This document shows positions 1 to 9,757 of a DNA stretch of 64,000 bases, piece after piece (within the stretch, counting starts at the first letter, position 1; each line of letters begins with the position of its first letter). Location: the NCBI RefSeq assembly GCF_003258355.1, contig NZ_QKPO01000014.1, positions 107,290-171,289 on the forward strand, read 5' to 3'. The DNA comes from Confluentibacter sediminis. Lineage in GTDB: Bacteria; Bacteroidota; Bacteroidia; Flavobacteriales; Flavobacteriaceae. The notes under the pieces are model-generated. The model ran no database searches. It was not told the DNA's origin and worked only from the letters and a program-made list of their open reading frames with translations. The position numbers were made by a program, and so were the translations under genes.

Positions 1-151
1 TACCATTAGGTGTAGCATCTTTTATAGACACAACTATTTTGTCTCCTACAGAAGCGTATCTTCTTTTAGTACCACCTAGAACACGTATTGTTAATACTTC
101 TTTTGCTCCAGTGTTATCTGCTACTTTAAGTCTTGATTCTTGTTGTACCAT
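1..151 (-). CDS. rplN: 50S ribosomal protein L14 (5' part, runs off the window)
   Basis: This is the N-terminal part of ribosomal protein L14, a large-subunit protein at the interface with the small subunit. The visible start reads [20 protein letters not shown], the conserved opening of the family, followed by the [20 protein letters not shown] stretch. Only about 50 codons are in the window and the rest lies to the left. The ATG sits 2 bases after the rpsQ stop, in the usual S10-operon order. Confidence 0.95.
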   Translation of the reverse strand, partial: MVQQESRLKVADNTGAKEVLTIRVLGGTKRRYASVGDKIVVSIKDATPNG

Positions 152-153
152 AA

Positions 154-411
154 TTACTTAGCTCTTTCAATTATTTCAACTAATCTCCAACATTTAGATT
201 TACTTAAAGGTCTTGTTTCCATGATCTTTACTGTATCTCCAATATTACAATCGTTTGTTTCGTCGTGTGCAACATATTTTTTTGTTTTTAACACGAACTT
301 ACCATACATAGGGTGTTTTACTTTTTTTACTTCCGCAACTATAATTGATTTTTGCATCTTGTTGCTAGTAACCACTCCTATACGTTCTTTTCTTAAGTTT
401 CTTGTTTCCAT
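154..411 (-). CDS. rpsQ: 30S ribosomal protein S17
   Basis: S17 is a primary 16S rRNA binding protein of the small subunit with an OB fold. The 85-residue product has the family length and the motifs [23 protein letters not shown] and [20 protein letters not shown]. It lies between rpmC and rplN with short gaps (12 and 2 bases), so it is translated from the same operon message. A 117-residue reading frame on the other strand here is an antisense shadow. Confidence 0.97.
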   Translation of the reverse strand: METRNLRKERIGVVTSNKMQKSIIVAEVKKVKHPMYGKFVLKTKKYVAHDETNDCNIGDTVKIMETRPLSKSKCWRLVEIIERAK

Positions 412-423
412 CTTTCAGCAGAA

Positions 424-615
424 TTATTGTAATTCTCTTTTAGTTATTTCTGTCGCAATTCTAGCTACGGTACGTCTCATACTACGTAACTGAATTGGAT
501 TTTCTAAAGGAGATATTGCATGAGCCAATTTTAGGTCTGAATAACTCTTTTTTGTCTCACTAAGTTTCTCTTGTAACTCAGCTACAGATAATTCTTTAAT
601 TTCTGATTGTTTCAT
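424..615 (-). CDS. rpmC: 50S ribosomal protein L29
   Basis: L29 is a small helical protein of the large subunit near the peptide exit tunnel. The 63-residue product has the expected two-helix layout: 'MKQSEIKELSVAELQEKL' at the start and the conserved 'NPIQLRSMRRTVARIATEI' helix near the end. It sits between rplP and rpsQ, the usual position. Confidence 0.96.
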   Translation of the reverse strand: MKQSEIKELSVAELQEKLSETKKSYSDLKLAHAISPLENPIQLRSMRRTVARIATEITKRELQ

Positions 616-628
616 AATATCAAATAAA

Positions 629-1048
629 TTATGCTTCGTAATCTCTAGCGATTAAAAACTTAGTTTTTACTGGTAGTTTTTGTGCTGCTAAACGTAACGC
701 TTCTTTAGCGATATCTAGTGGCACACCTCCCACTTCAAATAGTATTCTTCCTGGTTTCACAACAGCTACCCAATATTCAACGGCACCTTTACCTTTACCC
801 ATACGTACTTCAAGAGGTTTCTTTGTAATTGGCTTATCTGGAAATATTTTAATCCAAAGTTGCCCTTCTCTTTTCATGTAACGTGTAGCGGCAATACGTG
901 CAGCTTCTATTTGACGTGATGTTAAAAAACTAGAATCGATCGATTTTATACCAAAAGTACCGTTTGAAAGTTGATGCCCTCTTTGAGAGATCCCCTTCAT
1001 ACGTCCAGTTTGCATTTTACGAAATTTTGTTCTTTTAGGCTGTAACAT
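629..1048 (-). CDS. rplP: 50S ribosomal protein L16
   Basis: L16 binds 23S rRNA and helps organise the A-site tRNA region of the large subunit. The 139-residue product begins [19 protein letters not shown] and carries the family segments [39 protein letters not shown] and [19 protein letters not shown]. Length and order (rpsC, rplP, rpmC) match the S10 operon. Confidence 0.97.
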   Translation of the reverse strand: MLQPKRTKFRKMQTGRMKGISQRGHQLSNGTFGIKSIDSSFLTSRQIEAARIAATRYMKREGQLWIKIFPDKPITKKPLEVRMGKGKGAVEYWVAVVKPGRILFEVGGVPLDIAKEALRLAAQKLPVKTKFLIARDYEA

Positions 1049-1069
1049 TTTTCTTTACTTTATAAAAAA

Positions 1070-1807
1070 TTACTTTCTACGACGAGGTTTAGCTGGACCA
1101 TTAGCAGGACGACCTGTACTATTTGCTCCACCACTTTTTCCTTGCTTCTTGGACATTCCAACAAGTGGAGAAAGATCTCTTTTACCGTATACTTCACCTT
1201 TCATGATCCATACTTTTACACCTAATCTACCATAAGTAGTATGTGCTTCAACTAAAGCATAGTCAATATCGGCTCTAAAGGTTGATAAAGGAATACGTCC
1301 TTCTTTATAGTGTTCAGATCGTGCCATCTCAGCACCATTTAAACGCCCACTAATTTGAACTTTAATTCCTTCAGCATTCATTCGCATTGTAGCAGCAATA
1401 GCCATTTTTATAGCACGTCTGTATGAAATTCTGTTTTCAATTTGACGCGCAATACTTGATCCTACTAAAAATGCATCTAGTTCAGGTCTCTTAATTTCAA
1501 AGATATTAATCTGAACTTCTTTTCCAGTAATCTTTTTAAGCTCTTCTTTTAACTTGTCTACCTCTTGACCCGCTTTCCCGATAATGATACCTGGACGAGC
1601 TGTTGTGATAGTAACGGTTACAAGTTTTAGAGTTCTTTCAATAATTACTCTGGAAACACTAGCTTTAGATAAACGTACGTGTACGTATTTTCTAATTTTA
1701 TCGTCTTCGGCAAGCTTATCTCCATAATCATTACCTCCGTACCAGTTAGATTCCCATCCTCTGATAATTCCTAAGCGATTTCCGATTGGATTTGTTTTTT
1801 GTCCCAT
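1070..1807 (-). CDS. rpsC: 30S ribosomal protein S3
   Basis: S3 is a small-subunit protein at the mRNA entry channel. The 245-residue product has the N-terminal [20 protein letters not shown], a type II KH domain with the GXXG loop in GIIIGKAGQ (about residues 73-81) and the C-terminal S3 domain ([20 protein letters not shown], about 160-180). A lysine, arginine and glycine-rich tail extends past the usual core. It lies between rplV and rplP. Confidence 0.97.
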   Translation of the reverse strand: MGQKTNPIGNRLGIIRGWESNWYGGNDYGDKLAEDDKIRKYVHVRLSKASVSRVIIERTLKLVTVTITTARPGIIIGKAGQEVDKLKEELKKITGKEVQINIFEIKRPELDAFLVGSSIARQIENRISYRRAIKMAIAATMRMNAEGIKVQISGRLNGAEMARSEHYKEGRIPLSTFRADIDYALVEAHTTYGRLGVKVWIMKGEVYGKRDLSPLVGMSKKQGKSGGANSTGRPANGPAKPRRRK

Positions 1808-1816
1808 ACTTCTATC

Positions 1817-2224
1817 TTAGCTTTGTGTGTTATTGTTAGCTCCAACTACTAATGTAACGTGGTTAGAACGTTTTCTTATTCTGTGTGCGCGACCTTGAGG
1901 TGCTGGACGTAATCTTTTTAACATTGCTCCGCCATCAACTCTAATCTCTTTTACAATTAGTTCAGCATCTTCTATACTTGCAGATTCATTTTTAGATTGC
2001 CAATTTGCAATAGCAGATAATAACAATTTCTCTAATTTACCTGAAGCTTCTTTAGAATTGAACTTTAAAATACTAAGCGCTTTTTCTACGCGTTCACCTC
2101 TTACTAAATCGGCTACTAAACGCATTTTTCTTGGTGATGTAGGACAATTATTAAGTTTAGCAAAAGCAACTTGCTTTTTCCCTTCCTTAATAGCGTCTGC
2201 CATTTGTTTTTTACGACTTCCCAT
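1817..2224 (-). CDS. rplV: 50S ribosomal protein L22
   Basis: L22 lines part of the nascent-peptide exit tunnel. The 135-residue product has the core family sequence: [20 protein letters not shown] (about 26-45), a middle helix with [13 protein letters not shown], and the basic loop [20 protein letters not shown]. An N-terminal basic extension, [20 protein letters not shown], precedes the core. Neighbours are rpsS and rpsC. Confidence 0.96.
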   Translation of the reverse strand: MGSRKKQMADAIKEGKKQVAFAKLNNCPTSPRKMRLVADLVRGERVEKALSILKFNSKEASGKLEKLLLSAIANWQSKNESASIEDAELIVKEIRVDGGAMLKRLRPAPQGRAHRIRKRSNHVTLVVGANNNTQS

Positions 2225-2230
2225 TGCTTA

Positions 2231-2509
2231 CTATTTTTTACCTTTATTTTTAGCACCTGCATGACCTCTAAATGATCTTGTCGGTGAAAATTCTCCTAAT
2301 TTATGACCTACCATGTTTTCAGTAACATATACTGGTACAAATTGACGGCCATTGTGTACTGCTATTGTTTGACCAACAAAATCTGGAGTAATCATACTGG
2401 CTCTTGACCAAGTTTTAATTACCGTTTTTTTGTTAGTTTCAATGTTTACAGCTACCTTTTTTTCTAATTTATAATGAACGTAAGGTCCTTTTTTTAATGA
2501 TCTTGCCAT
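2231..2509 (-). CDS. rpsS: 30S ribosomal protein S19
   Basis: S19 is a head protein of the small subunit that pairs with S13. The 92-residue product starts [19 protein letters not shown] and carries the conserved [20 protein letters not shown] and [15 protein letters not shown]. It starts 3 bases after rplB ends, so coupling in translation is likely. Confidence 0.97.
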   Translation of the reverse strand: MARSLKKGPYVHYKLEKKVAVNIETNKKTVIKTWSRASMITPDFVGQTIAVHNGRQFVPVYVTENMVGHKLGEFSPTRSFRGHAGAKNKGKK

Positions 2510-2512
2510 ATC

Positions 2513-3340
2513 TTATTTCTTTCTACGTTCTACAATATATTTATTACTTGCATTCTTTTTAGAACGAGTTCTATATCCTTTAGCTGGAATACCTTTTCTA
2601 GATCGTGGATGTCCACCTGATGATTTACCTTCACCACCTCCCATTGGGTGATCTACTGGATTCATTACTACCGGTCTTGTACGAGGTCTTCTTCCTAACC
2701 ATCTTGTTCTACCTGCTTTACCAGATACTAATAATTGATGGTCTGAATTAGAAACAACTCCTACAGTTGCTAAACAATTTACAAGTACTAATCTTGTTTC
2801 ACCTGAAGGTAATTTAATAGTAGCAAATTTACCATCCCTAGCCATTAATTGAGCAAAAGCTCCAGCACTACGAGCCATAATAGCTCCTTGACCTGGTCTT
2901 AACTCTACACATGAAATAATGGTTCCTAATGGAATTTGACTTAAAGGCATGGCATTTCCTATCTCAGGAGCAATCCCTTCTTGTCCAGACACTACAGTTT
3001 GACCAACTTGTAACCCATTTTGAGCAACAATATATCTTTTCTCACCATCTTGATAATTCAATAAGGCTATGAAAGCTGTTCTGTTTGGATCGTATTCTAT
3101 GGTTTTAACTTCAGCTGGAATTCCAGTTTTATTTCTTTTAAAATCAATAATACGATACTTCTTTTTATGACCACCACCGATATAACGCATGGTCATTTTT
3201 CCTTGACTGTTTCTACCACCAGACTTTTTATGCGGAGCAATTAAACTTTTCTCCGGCTTATCAGTAGTTATGGCGTCAAATCCATTTACTACTCTAAATC
3301 GCTGTCCTGGTGTGATTGGTTTTAATTTTCTTACTGACAT
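2513..3340 (-). CDS. rplB: 50S ribosomal protein L2
   Basis: L2 is a primary 23S rRNA binding protein needed for subunit joining and peptidyl transfer. The 275-residue product has the family length, an N-terminal [20 protein letters not shown], the OB and SH3-like core, and the C-terminal [20 protein letters not shown] segment with the conserved histidine followed by [17 protein letters not shown]. It lies between rplW and rpsS. Confidence 0.98.
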   Translation of the reverse strand: MSVRKLKPITPGQRFRVVNGFDAITTDKPEKSLIAPHKKSGGRNSQGKMTMRYIGGGHKKKYRIIDFKRNKTGIPAEVKTIEYDPNRTAFIALLNYQDGEKRYIVAQNGLQVGQTVVSGQEGIAPEIGNAMPLSQIPLGTIISCVELRPGQGAIMARSAGAFAQLMARDGKFATIKLPSGETRLVLVNCLATVGVVSNSDHQLLVSGKAGRTRWLGRRPRTRPVVMNPVDHPMGGGEGKSSGGHPRSRKGIPAKGYRTRSKKNASNKYIVERRKK

Positions 3341-3350
3341 TTTTGTCTAA

Positions 3351-3641
3351 TTACATGTTACTGTATAAATCAATCATTTCACCTTCCGCCAGTTGTACAA
3401 TTGCTTTTTTAACAGCATTTGTTTTACCATGTTGAATACCTGTTTTTGTAAAACGGGTTCTTCTATCTGGACGGACATTTATAGTACGAACTTTTTCAAC
3501 AGAAACTCCATAAGTGGCCTCAACCGCTTTTTTGATTTCTACCTTGTTCGCCTTAGTTTTCACTGCGAAAGTATAGCAATTGTTCACCTCGCTATTTGCA
3601 GTCGCTTTTTCTGTGATTATAGGTTTAATTAAGATACTCAT
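3351..3641 (-). CDS. rplW: 50S ribosomal protein L23
   Basis: L23 sits at the tunnel exit and is a docking site for trigger factor and SRP. The 96-residue product begins MSILIKPIITEKATANSE, then has NKVEIKKAVEATYGVSVEKV and a conserved TFAVKTKANK strand, all typical. It starts 5 bases after the rplD stop. Confidence 0.96.
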   Translation of the reverse strand: MSILIKPIITEKATANSEVNNCYTFAVKTKANKVEIKKAVEATYGVSVEKVRTINVRPDRRTRFTKTGIQHGKTNAVKKAIVQLAEGEMIDLYSNM

Positions 3642-3646
3642 CGTTT

Positions 3647-4276
3647 CTATTTACTTAAATTTAATTCAATTCCTTCTAAAGCTCCTTCCAAAAGCACTAT
3701 CTGATTTGCATTTAAAATCTTATAAGTGTTTAATTCTGAATTAGTTATAACCTCCGAGCTTTTTAAATTGCGCGATGACAAATATACATTATTATTTGAC
3801 CCACCCAACACAAAGAGAGATTTTTTGTTTTCAATGTTTAAAGCCTTTAAAATAGCTGTAAAATTCTTAGTTTTCACAGTATCAAAATTAAAATCTTCCA
3901 ACACTAAAATAGATTGCTCACCAGCTTTTATACTTAAGGCAGATTTACGCGCTAATCGTTTTAAATTCTTATTAAGTTTAAAACTATAGTCTTTTGGTCT
4001 AGGACCAAACATACGACCTCCTCCTTTAAAAACCCCAGACTTAATGCTACCAGCTCTAGCTGTACCAGTTCCTTTTTGTTTTTTAATCTTGCGAGTACTT
4101 CCAGAAACCTCTGCTCTTTCTTTCGATTTGTGGGTTCCCTGTCTTTGGTTTGCTAAATATTGCTTAACATCCAAATAAACTGCATGATTATTAGGCTCAA
4201 TAGCAAATACATCTTTAGAAAGGTCTGCCTTTCTACCTGTATCTTTTCCGTTTATATCTAAAACTGCTACTTTCAT
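3647..4276 (-). CDS. rplD: 50S ribosomal protein L4
   Basis: L4 is a large-subunit protein whose loop reaches into the exit tunnel; in Escherichia coli it also represses the S10 operon. The 209-residue product has the tunnel loop with KKQKGTGTARAGSIKSGVFK and GGRMFGPRPKDYSFKLNKN (about 65-105). The start overlaps the rplC stop by one base, so translation is probably coupled. Whether it regulates this operon cannot be told from sequence, but a terminator-like hairpin lies just upstream of rplC. Confidence 0.97.
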   Translation of the reverse strand: MKVAVLDINGKDTGRKADLSKDVFAIEPNNHAVYLDVKQYLANQRQGTHKSKERAEVSGSTRKIKKQKGTGTARAGSIKSGVFKGGGRMFGPRPKDYSFKLNKNLKRLARKSALSIKAGEQSILVLEDFNFDTVKTKNFTAILKALNIENKKSLFVLGGSNNNVYLSSRNLKSSEVITNSELNTYKILNANQIVLLEGALEGIELNLSK

Positions 4277-4893
4277 TATTTTCTAATAATTACATAAGAA
4301 TTTTTATGTCCAGGCACACAACCTTTAACAACAAGTAGATTTTTATCTGCAACTACTTTTAAAACTCTTAAATTTTCAACTTTTACTGAGTCTCCACCCA
4401 TTCTTCCAGCCATACGAATTCCTTTAAAAACTCTAGCAGGATACGAAGCAGCACCAACAGAACCAGGAGCTCTTAAACGGTTATGCTGACCGTGAGTAGA
4501 TTGACCTACACCACCAAACCCATGACGTTTTACAACACCTTGGAATCCTTTTCCTTTTGATATACCAGATATATCAACAAACTCACCTTCCATAAAGTGA
4601 TCAACAGTTATTGCATCACCTAATTTGTACTCCTTATCAAAACCTTTGAATTCTACGATTTTGCGTTTTACAGAAGTCCCTGCTTTTTTAGCATGACCTT
4701 GGTCAGCTTTAGTAGCGCTTTTTTCTGTCGCGTCATCGAAACCAAGTTGAACAGCTTTATAGCCATCAACTTCTTCGGTTCTGACTTGGGTAACGATACA
4801 TGGTCCAGCTTCGATTACTGTACATGGAATGTTTTTTCCATTTTCATCGAAAATGCTGGTCATACCGATTTTTTTTCCAATTAACCCAGACAT
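4276..4893 (-). CDS. rplC: 50S ribosomal protein L3
   Basis: L3 is an early assembly protein of the large subunit close to the peptidyl-transferase centre. The 205-residue product starts [20 protein letters not shown] and has the long-loop signature [20 protein letters not shown], followed by [20 protein letters not shown]. It is the first gene after a 214-base gap from rpsJ that holds several hairpins, so it may be under separate control from rpsJ and fusA. Confidence 0.98.
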   Translation of the reverse strand: MSGLIGKKIGMTSIFDENGKNIPCTVIEAGPCIVTQVRTEEVDGYKAVQLGFDDATEKSATKADQGHAKKAGTSVKRKIVEFKGFDKEYKLGDAITVDHFMEGEFVDISGISKGKGFQGVVKRHGFGGVGQSTHGQHNRLRAPGSVGAASYPARVFKGIRMAGRMGGDSVKVENLRVLKVVADKNLLVVKGCVPGHKNSYVIIRK

Positions 4894-4921
4894 ATTTATT
4901 ATTTATTAATTATTACTAATC

Positions 4922-5089
4922 GTTGAAAATATTTCAACACTCATTATTTAAAAAAACTCAGGGACAAAATACCTTTCGTCCCTGAAATGTATTTTTCCGT
5001 TTTTCCTTCGCACGCAGCTCAGGACATGTTTACTTCCTGTGATAGCAGGAAACTCTTTTCTTTGAGATCCCGAAACAAAAGTTCGGGAT
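4922..5089 (-). promoter_or_regulatory. Hairpin cluster between rpsJ and rplC
   Basis: The 214-base gap between rpsJ and rplC holds four perfect inverted repeats. In transcription order they are 5089-5067 (8 bp, arms ATCCCGAA/TTCGGGAT), 5051-5034 (6 bp, TTCCTG/CAGGAA), 4985-4958 (8 bp, the terminator listed separately) and 4938-4922 (7 bp, GTTGAAA/TTTCAAC). Between the second and third, 5025-5019 reads GTCCTGA on the transcript, which could pair with the first arm of the terminator (TCAGGGAC) with one bulged base. The layout resembles a leader with mutually exclusive folds; that role is inferred. Confidence 0.5.
4950..4985 (-). terminator. Intrinsic terminator or attenuator inside the S10 operon
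   Basis: On the minus strand the sequence reads TCAGGGAC, a 12-base loop, GTCCCTGA, then G and seven T residues. An 8-bp stem with four G-C pairs in a row followed by a T-run is the standard form of a factor-independent terminator. It lies about 60 bases before the rplC start, in the middle of what is otherwise one long ribosomal message, so it is likely to act as a partial terminator or attenuator. Confidence 0.65.
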
Positions 5090-5107
5090 GTAAATCAAGG
5101 TTTATAC

Positions 5108-5413
5108 TTAAACTTTGATTTCCACTTCAACCCCACTTGGCAATTCAAGCTTCATTAAAGCATCAATTGTTTTTGAAGAAGAAGAATAAATATCAAGCAA
5201 TCTCTTATATGAACTTAATTGAAATTGTTCTCTAGCCTTCTTATTTACGTGAGGAGAACGTAAAACCGTAAAAATTTTCTTGTTAGTTGGTAATGGAATT
5301 GGTCCAGTAACAACAGCACCCGTACTTTTCACAGTTTTTACAATCTTGTCAGCAGATTTATCTACTAAATTGTGATCGTAAGATTTTAGTTTTATTCTAA
5401 TTTTTTGACTCAT
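5108..5413 (-). CDS. rpsJ: 30S ribosomal protein S10
   Basis: S10 is a small-subunit protein, and in many bacteria it also takes part in NusB-dependent antitermination. The 101-residue product has the family length and the motifs [40 protein letters not shown] and [13 protein letters not shown]. It follows fusA by 11 bases with no tuf gene between, which is the common arrangement in Bacteroidota. Confidence 0.97.
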   Translation of the reverse strand: MSQKIRIKLKSYDHNLVDKSADKIVKTVKSTGAVVTGPIPLPTNKKIFTVLRSPHVNKKAREQFQLSSYKRLLDIYSSSSKTIDALMKLELPSGVEVEIKV

Positions 5414-5424
5414 TTTCTTAAATT

Positions 5425-7551
5425 TTAAGCTTCTACGCCTTTAGCTGCTTTAATAACCTCTTCAGAAATATTAGAAGGAGTTTCAGCATAATGTGAAAAT
5501 TCCATAGTTGATGTTGCACGACCCGAAGATAATGTTCTTAATGTTGTAACATATCCAAACATTTCAGATAAAGGCACAGTTGCTTTTACAGTTTTCGCAC
5601 CAGCTCTATCACCCATATCACTTACTTGACCTCTTCTTCTGTTTAAATCACCAACAATATCACCCATGTTCTCTTCAGGAGTAATTACCTCAAGTTTCAT
5701 AATAGGCTCCATAATAACAGCTTTAGCAGCTTTAGCAGCAGCTTTAAAACCTAATTTAGCAGCTAACTCGAAAGATAATGCGTCAGAATCCACATCATGG
5801 TAAGAACCATCATTTAATGTTACTTTCATTGCATCAACTTCATATCCTGCTAATGGTCCATTTACCATCGCCATTTTAAATCCTTTCTCAATAGAAGGTA
5901 TAAATTCTTTAGGAACGTTACCCCCTTTAATTGCAGAAATAAATTCTAATCCTGTTTTTCCTTCTTCAGCTGGCTCAAGAGTAAATACAATATCAGCAAA
6001 TTTACCACGACCACCAGATTGTTTTTTGTAAACTTCTCTATGATCAGCTTTACGTGTAATAGCTTCTTTGTATTCTACTTGTGGTGCACCTTGATTTACT
6101 TCAACTTTAAATTCACGACGCAAACGGTCAACAATAATATCTAAGTGAAGCTCACCCATTCCAGATATGATAGTCTGCCCTGAAGCCTCATCCGTTCTAA
6201 CTGTAAAAGTTGGATCTTCTTCAGCTAATTTAGACAAAGCCATACCTAACTTATCAACATCCGCTTTTGTTTTAGGTTCCACTGCAATACCAATTACTGG
6301 ATCAGGGAAATTCATACTTTCCAAAACAATTGGATGCTTTTCAGCAGTTAAGGTATCTCCTGTTTTAATATCTTTAAATCCAACTGCTGCTCCAATATCT
6401 CCAGCTTCGATAAAATCGATAGCGTTTTGCTTATTAGCATGCATTTGGTATATTCTAGAAATACGTTCTTTATTACCTGAACGGTTATTTAACACATAGG
6501 AACCTGCATCTAAACGACCTGAATAAGCACGGAAGAATGCTAAACGACCAACATAAGGATCGGTAGCGATTTTAAATGCTAAAGCAGCAAATGGCTCCTT
6601 AACATCTGGCTTACGAAGCTCTTCTTTTTCAGTATCAGGATTCATACCTAAGATTCCCTCTTTGTCCATTGGAGAAGGCAAGTAACGACATACAGCATCT
6701 AATAAAAACTGTACTCCTTTATTTTTAAATGATGAACCACAAATCATTGGAATGATTGCCATATCCATTACAGCAGCCCTAAGTGCAGCATGCACTTCTT
6801 CTTCTGTAATAGAATTTTCATCTTCCATATATTTTTCAAGCAAATTCTCATCATAAGTAGCTACTTCTTCAATAAGTTTACCACGAAGTAATTTTGCTTC
6901 AGCTTTAAGTTCCTCTGGAATTTCAATAACATCAAAAGTTGACCCTTGAGTTTCATCATGCCAAACGATAGCTCTGTTTTTAACTAGGTCAACAATACCT
7001 TTAAAATCTATTTCATCACCAATGTTTAAAACGATTGGCACCGCATTAGATTTTAACATATCTTTTACTTGTTGACACACTTCCATAAAATTAGCACCTT
7101 GACGGTCCATTTTATTTACGAAACCAATACGTGGCACTTTATAGTTATCAGCTAATCTCCAGTTAGTTTCAGATTGAGGCTCTACACCATCAACCGCACT
7201 AAATAAAAACACTAAACCATCTAACACACGTAATGAACGATTTACTTCAACAGTAAAATCTACGTGACCAGGAGTGTCAATAATATTAAAATGATATGAT
7301 TGAGAATCCGCTGTAGGCTCTCCATTTTCTCTTGGAAAAACCCATTCACAAGTTGTAGCAGCAGACGTAATTGTAATACCACGTTCTTGCTCTTGCTCCA
7401 TCCAGTCCATAGTTGCAGCACCATCATGCACTTCACCTATTTTATGAGAAACACCTGTATAATAAAGGATTCGTTCTGTAGTAGTGGTTTTACCAGCATC
7501 AATATGCGCAGCAATACCTATATTTCTTGTTAATTTTAAATCTCTTGCCAT
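5425..7551 (-). CDS. fusA: Elongation factor G
   Basis: EF-G is the GTPase that drives translocation of tRNA and mRNA on the ribosome. The 708-residue product has G1 AHIDAGKTT at 15-23, the switch II motif [12 protein letters not shown], and the domain IV and V segments ([40 protein letters not shown]). The full length and conserved switch I ([14 protein letters not shown]) indicate an active enzyme. It lies between rpsG and rpsJ in the str operon. Confidence 0.98.
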   Translation of the reverse strand: MARDLKLTRNIGIAAHIDAGKTTTTERILYYTGVSHKIGEVHDGAATMDWMEQEQERGITITSAATTCEWVFPRENGEPTADSQSYHFNIIDTPGHVDFTVEVNRSLRVLDGLVFLFSAVDGVEPQSETNWRLADNYKVPRIGFVNKMDRQGANFMEVCQQVKDMLKSNAVPIVLNIGDEIDFKGIVDLVKNRAIVWHDETQGSTFDVIEIPEELKAEAKLLRGKLIEEVATYDENLLEKYMEDENSITEEEVHAALRAAVMDMAIIPMICGSSFKNKGVQFLLDAVCRYLPSPMDKEGILGMNPDTEKEELRKPDVKEPFAALAFKIATDPYVGRLAFFRAYSGRLDAGSYVLNNRSGNKERISRIYQMHANKQNAIDFIEAGDIGAAVGFKDIKTGDTLTAEKHPIVLESMNFPDPVIGIAVEPKTKADVDKLGMALSKLAEEDPTFTVRTDEASGQTIISGMGELHLDIIVDRLRREFKVEVNQGAPQVEYKEAITRKADHREVYKKQSGGRGKFADIVFTLEPAEEGKTGLEFISAIKGGNVPKEFIPSIEKGFKMAMVNGPLAGYEVDAMKVTLNDGSYHDVDSDALSFELAAKLGFKAAAKAAKAVIMEPIMKLEVITPEENMGDIVGDLNRRRGQVSDMGDRAGAKTVKATVPLSEMFGYVTTLRTLSSGRATSTMEFSHYAETPSNISEEVIKAAKGVEA

Positions 7552-7557
7552 GTCGTA

Positions 7558-8034
7558 TTAAAATCTAAAGTGAGAGAATGCTTTATTAGCCTCCGCCATT
7601 TTATGTGTATCTACTCTTTTCTTAACGGCAGCACCTTCTTCTTTAGCCGCAGCTAAAATTTCTGAAGCTAAACGTTGCGCCATAGATTTTTCGTTTCTTT
7701 TACGTGAATAACTAATAAGCCATTTCATTGCTGTAGAAACTTTACGGTCTGGACGAATTTGCATTGGTATTTGGAATGTAGCACCCCCAACACGACGACT
7801 ACGTACTTCTACGTGAGGCATAACGTTAGACAAAGCATCTTTCCAAGTATCTAATGCTGTTTTTTCTGCATCTCCCTTTTTTGCTTCTACAATGTCAATA
7901 GCATCATAAAAAACTTTAAAAGCGATGGACTTCTTCCCATCCCACATCATCATATTAACGAAACGAGTTACTAACTGGTCGTTAAATCGAGGATCTGGTA
8001 AAAGCGGTCTCTTTTTTGCTGCTCTTTTTCTCAT
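7558..8034 (-). CDS. rpsG: 30S ribosomal protein S7
   Basis: S7 starts assembly of the small-subunit head and binds 16S rRNA. The 158-residue product has [20 protein letters not shown] at the start, then [20 protein letters not shown] and the conserved [20 protein letters not shown]. It is the second gene of the operon, 22 bases after rpsL. Confidence 0.97.
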   Translation of the reverse strand: MRKRAAKKRPLLPDPRFNDQLVTRFVNMMMWDGKKSIAFKVFYDAIDIVEAKKGDAEKTALDTWKDALSNVMPHVEVRSRRVGGATFQIPMQIRPDRKVSTAMKWLISYSRKRNEKSMAQRLASEILAAAKEEGAAVKKRVDTHKMAEANKAFSHFRF

Positions 8035-8056
8035 GTCTTCTTTTTAAAAGTTTTAA

Positions 8057-8470
8057 TTACTTTTTCTTACCTTTTGCTACTGGCGCAGCCGCTTGCCCTG
8101 GTTTCGGACGCTTCGCTCCATACTTAGATCTACGTTGTGTTCTACCTGCAACACCTGCGGTGTCTAAAGCGCCACGAACGATATGATATCTAACCCCCGG
8201 TAAGTCTTTTACTCTTCCACCTCTAACCAATACTATCGAGTGCTCTTGCAGATTGTGACCCTCACCTGGGATGTATGCATTTACCTCATTACCATTTGTC
8301 AACCTTACCCTTGCTACTTTACGCATTGCAGAGTTAGGTTTTTTAGGTGTCGTAGTGTAAACACGCGTACAAACCCCACGTCTTTGTGGACACGAATCTA
8401 AAGCAGCCGATTTACTCTTCTTGGTTATTTTGGCTCTTCCTATTCGTACTAATTGTGAAATTGTTGGCAT
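8057..8470 (-). CDS. rpsL: 30S ribosomal protein S12
   Basis: S12 is a decoding-centre protein. The 137-residue product has [20 protein letters not shown], the loop [20 protein letters not shown] and the loop [20 protein letters not shown]. Both lysines whose replacement is classically linked to streptomycin resistance (in TTPKKPNSA and GRVKDLPG) have the wild-type residue. A basic and alanine-rich tail follows the core. It is the first gene of the operon, directly behind the promoter at 8514-8544. Confidence 0.97.
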   Translation of the reverse strand: MPTISQLVRIGRAKITKKSKSAALDSCPQRRGVCTRVYTTTPKKPNSAMRKVARVRLTNGNEVNAYIPGEGHNLQEHSIVLVRGGRVKDLPGVRYHIVRGALDTAGVAGRTQRRSKYGAKRPKPGQAAAPVAKGKKK

Positions 8471-8513
8471 ATATATTCTATATAAATTTTAAAATCCTCA
8501 TTTAAGAGGGCTG

Positions 8514-8544
8514 CAAAGGTAGAAATAAAAATGTATTTTTCAAA
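8514..8544 (-). promoter_or_regulatory. Promoter of the rpsL-S10 ribosomal operon
   Basis: On the minus strand TTTG (8544-8541) is followed after 19 bases by TACCTTTG (8521-8514). This matches the Bacteroidota primary sigma consensus, TTTG then 17-23 bases then TAnnTTTG, exactly at both boxes. The expected start of transcription lies about 40 bases upstream of the rpsL ATG. A small CCTC/GAGG hairpin (8496-8509) falls in the leader. Confidence 0.75.
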
Positions 8545-8619
8545 CGTTAAAGAATTAATTTTCAATAGATTTTAAAAATAATATTACAAGCGTTGTTTTC
8601 CTGTTGGATTTCCATGCTA

Positions 8620-8627
8620 TATATTTG
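8620..8627 (+). promoter_or_regulatory. Promoter-like -7 box of the decayed gene
   Basis: TATATTTG fits the TAnnTTTG -7 consensus. A TTTT at 8596-8599 stands 20 bases upstream where TTTG would be expected, one mismatch. It lies 10 bases before the ATG of the broken exported-protein gene. Confidence 0.35.
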
Positions 8628-8636
8628 ATTTCTACC

Positions 8637-9633
8637 ATGAAGAGAGTCCGCTTTTTACTCCTTATAATATACACACTGTTTTTAGCTAAGATTTAGGGAT
8701 AAGTATTAAGGGAGATTCAGACATTAAAAATCAACCTATTAATTCTTTAAATCCTTCAAAACAAATTCAAGATTATCTGTCTATTCATAAAAAACTTTTA
8801 AAAAATTGTTTGCCAAGAAAACAATTAGATGACATACTCAAAATAAATGATTCAACATGCTGAGCTATAATTCAACTAAAGAAAAGATACCATATGATAA
8901 TAAATATGATGAAAATTCACCTGATAAGTTTTTCATAAACTTAGCGTCAAAACTTGTATATGGCCGTAATTCGTTTTAAAGATAGAAGATATTGAAAGTA
9001 AATTAAATATCATTAATTCTAAAATCACATCAGAAGTTTTCCCGTGTACAAAATTACGATTGTCAAATATTGAAGTTATGGAAAACAAATAAAAGTCCAA
9101 TTAGCTAATTGAATCTAAAAAGAGTCATTAATAATATTGCTGCAAAGGATTATGGATAATCCGCTAAGGTCTACACCAAGCATTATCTAAAAAATGAACC
9201 ACCTTTGTACTCAAGAGTGCGAGGTAGTTCATTACAAACTTTTATTCAAGCCATTTTACCTCTAATCATCAGTATACCAAGTAACAATGTTATGTTTTAT
9301 TATTCCTCATAAATTCGTCTTTATTTAATTAAAAACAAATTTAAGAAAAGAAAAATGGCTTCTTTATCTGAATAGCAAGTTCAATTAAATATAAATGTTA
9401 TTGAAATTTTCAATTTAAATGATTTTAGAGATAATATTTTTATAAAAATAGACAGCTAATTTTCAAAACAAAACAACTAATGTTAAAGAGAATCATTTTG
9501 GCTATGGTTTTGGATCTGATTCTAAAACCCTTACATCCCCAGAGCCACTAAATCTCAAGGACACCAATGATATAATGTTGAACAAGAAATTCCAATGATT
9601 CAATTTCAAAATCCACATAAGCTCAACGGTTAA
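8637..9633 (+). pseudogene. Decayed gene for an exported protein of unknown family
   Basis: A start at 8637 encodes MKRVRFLLLIIYTLFLAK, a good signal peptide, and then stops. The reading continues in other frames as open blocks with sensible protein composition: 8690-8863 (DLGISIKGDSDIKNQPINSL onward), 8857-8979, 8976-9092 (LKIEDIESKLNIINSKITSE onward), about 9118-9312 with one stop at 9157, a block ending at 9459 (EIFNLNDFRDNIFIKIDS), 9452-9598 (KENHFGYGFGSDSKTLTSP) and 9586-9633 (EIPMIQFQNPHKLNG). Each switch is a small indel, which is the picture of an old gene broken many times. The joined protein would be around 320 residues. I do not recognise the family. It fills most of the 1.26-kb stretch between rpsL and the SusC gene; apart from the promoters at its left end I see nothing else there. 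Confidence 0.6.
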
Positions 9634-9757
9634 ATTTCAGCAAAACATTGTTGAATTCTCAGTGATTTAAAAAAAACATTGAAATTTTAACTCTAAATTA
9701 TTGTTTTATTAACTTTATTTTAAGATTTTTGGCATGACTAATTCAAATATTTATAAA

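Noticed and set aside
140..493. 117-residue frame opposite rpsQ and rpmC
   Set aside because: It is the antisense of two certain ribosomal genes with no family resemblance.
5414..5424. Missing tuf gene between fusA and rpsJ as an anomaly
   Set aside because: The rpsL-rpsG-fusA-rpsJ order without tuf is common in Bacteroidota, so it is not a local loss.
6167..6499. 110-residue frame antisense to fusA
   Set aside because: It is a shadow of the EF-G gene, the composition following the codon pattern of the opposite strand.
8857..8979. Small 40-codon gene starting MLSYNSTKEK
   Set aside because: It is one block of the decayed gene read in a shifted frame and continues a neighbouring block, so it is treated as part of the pseudogene.
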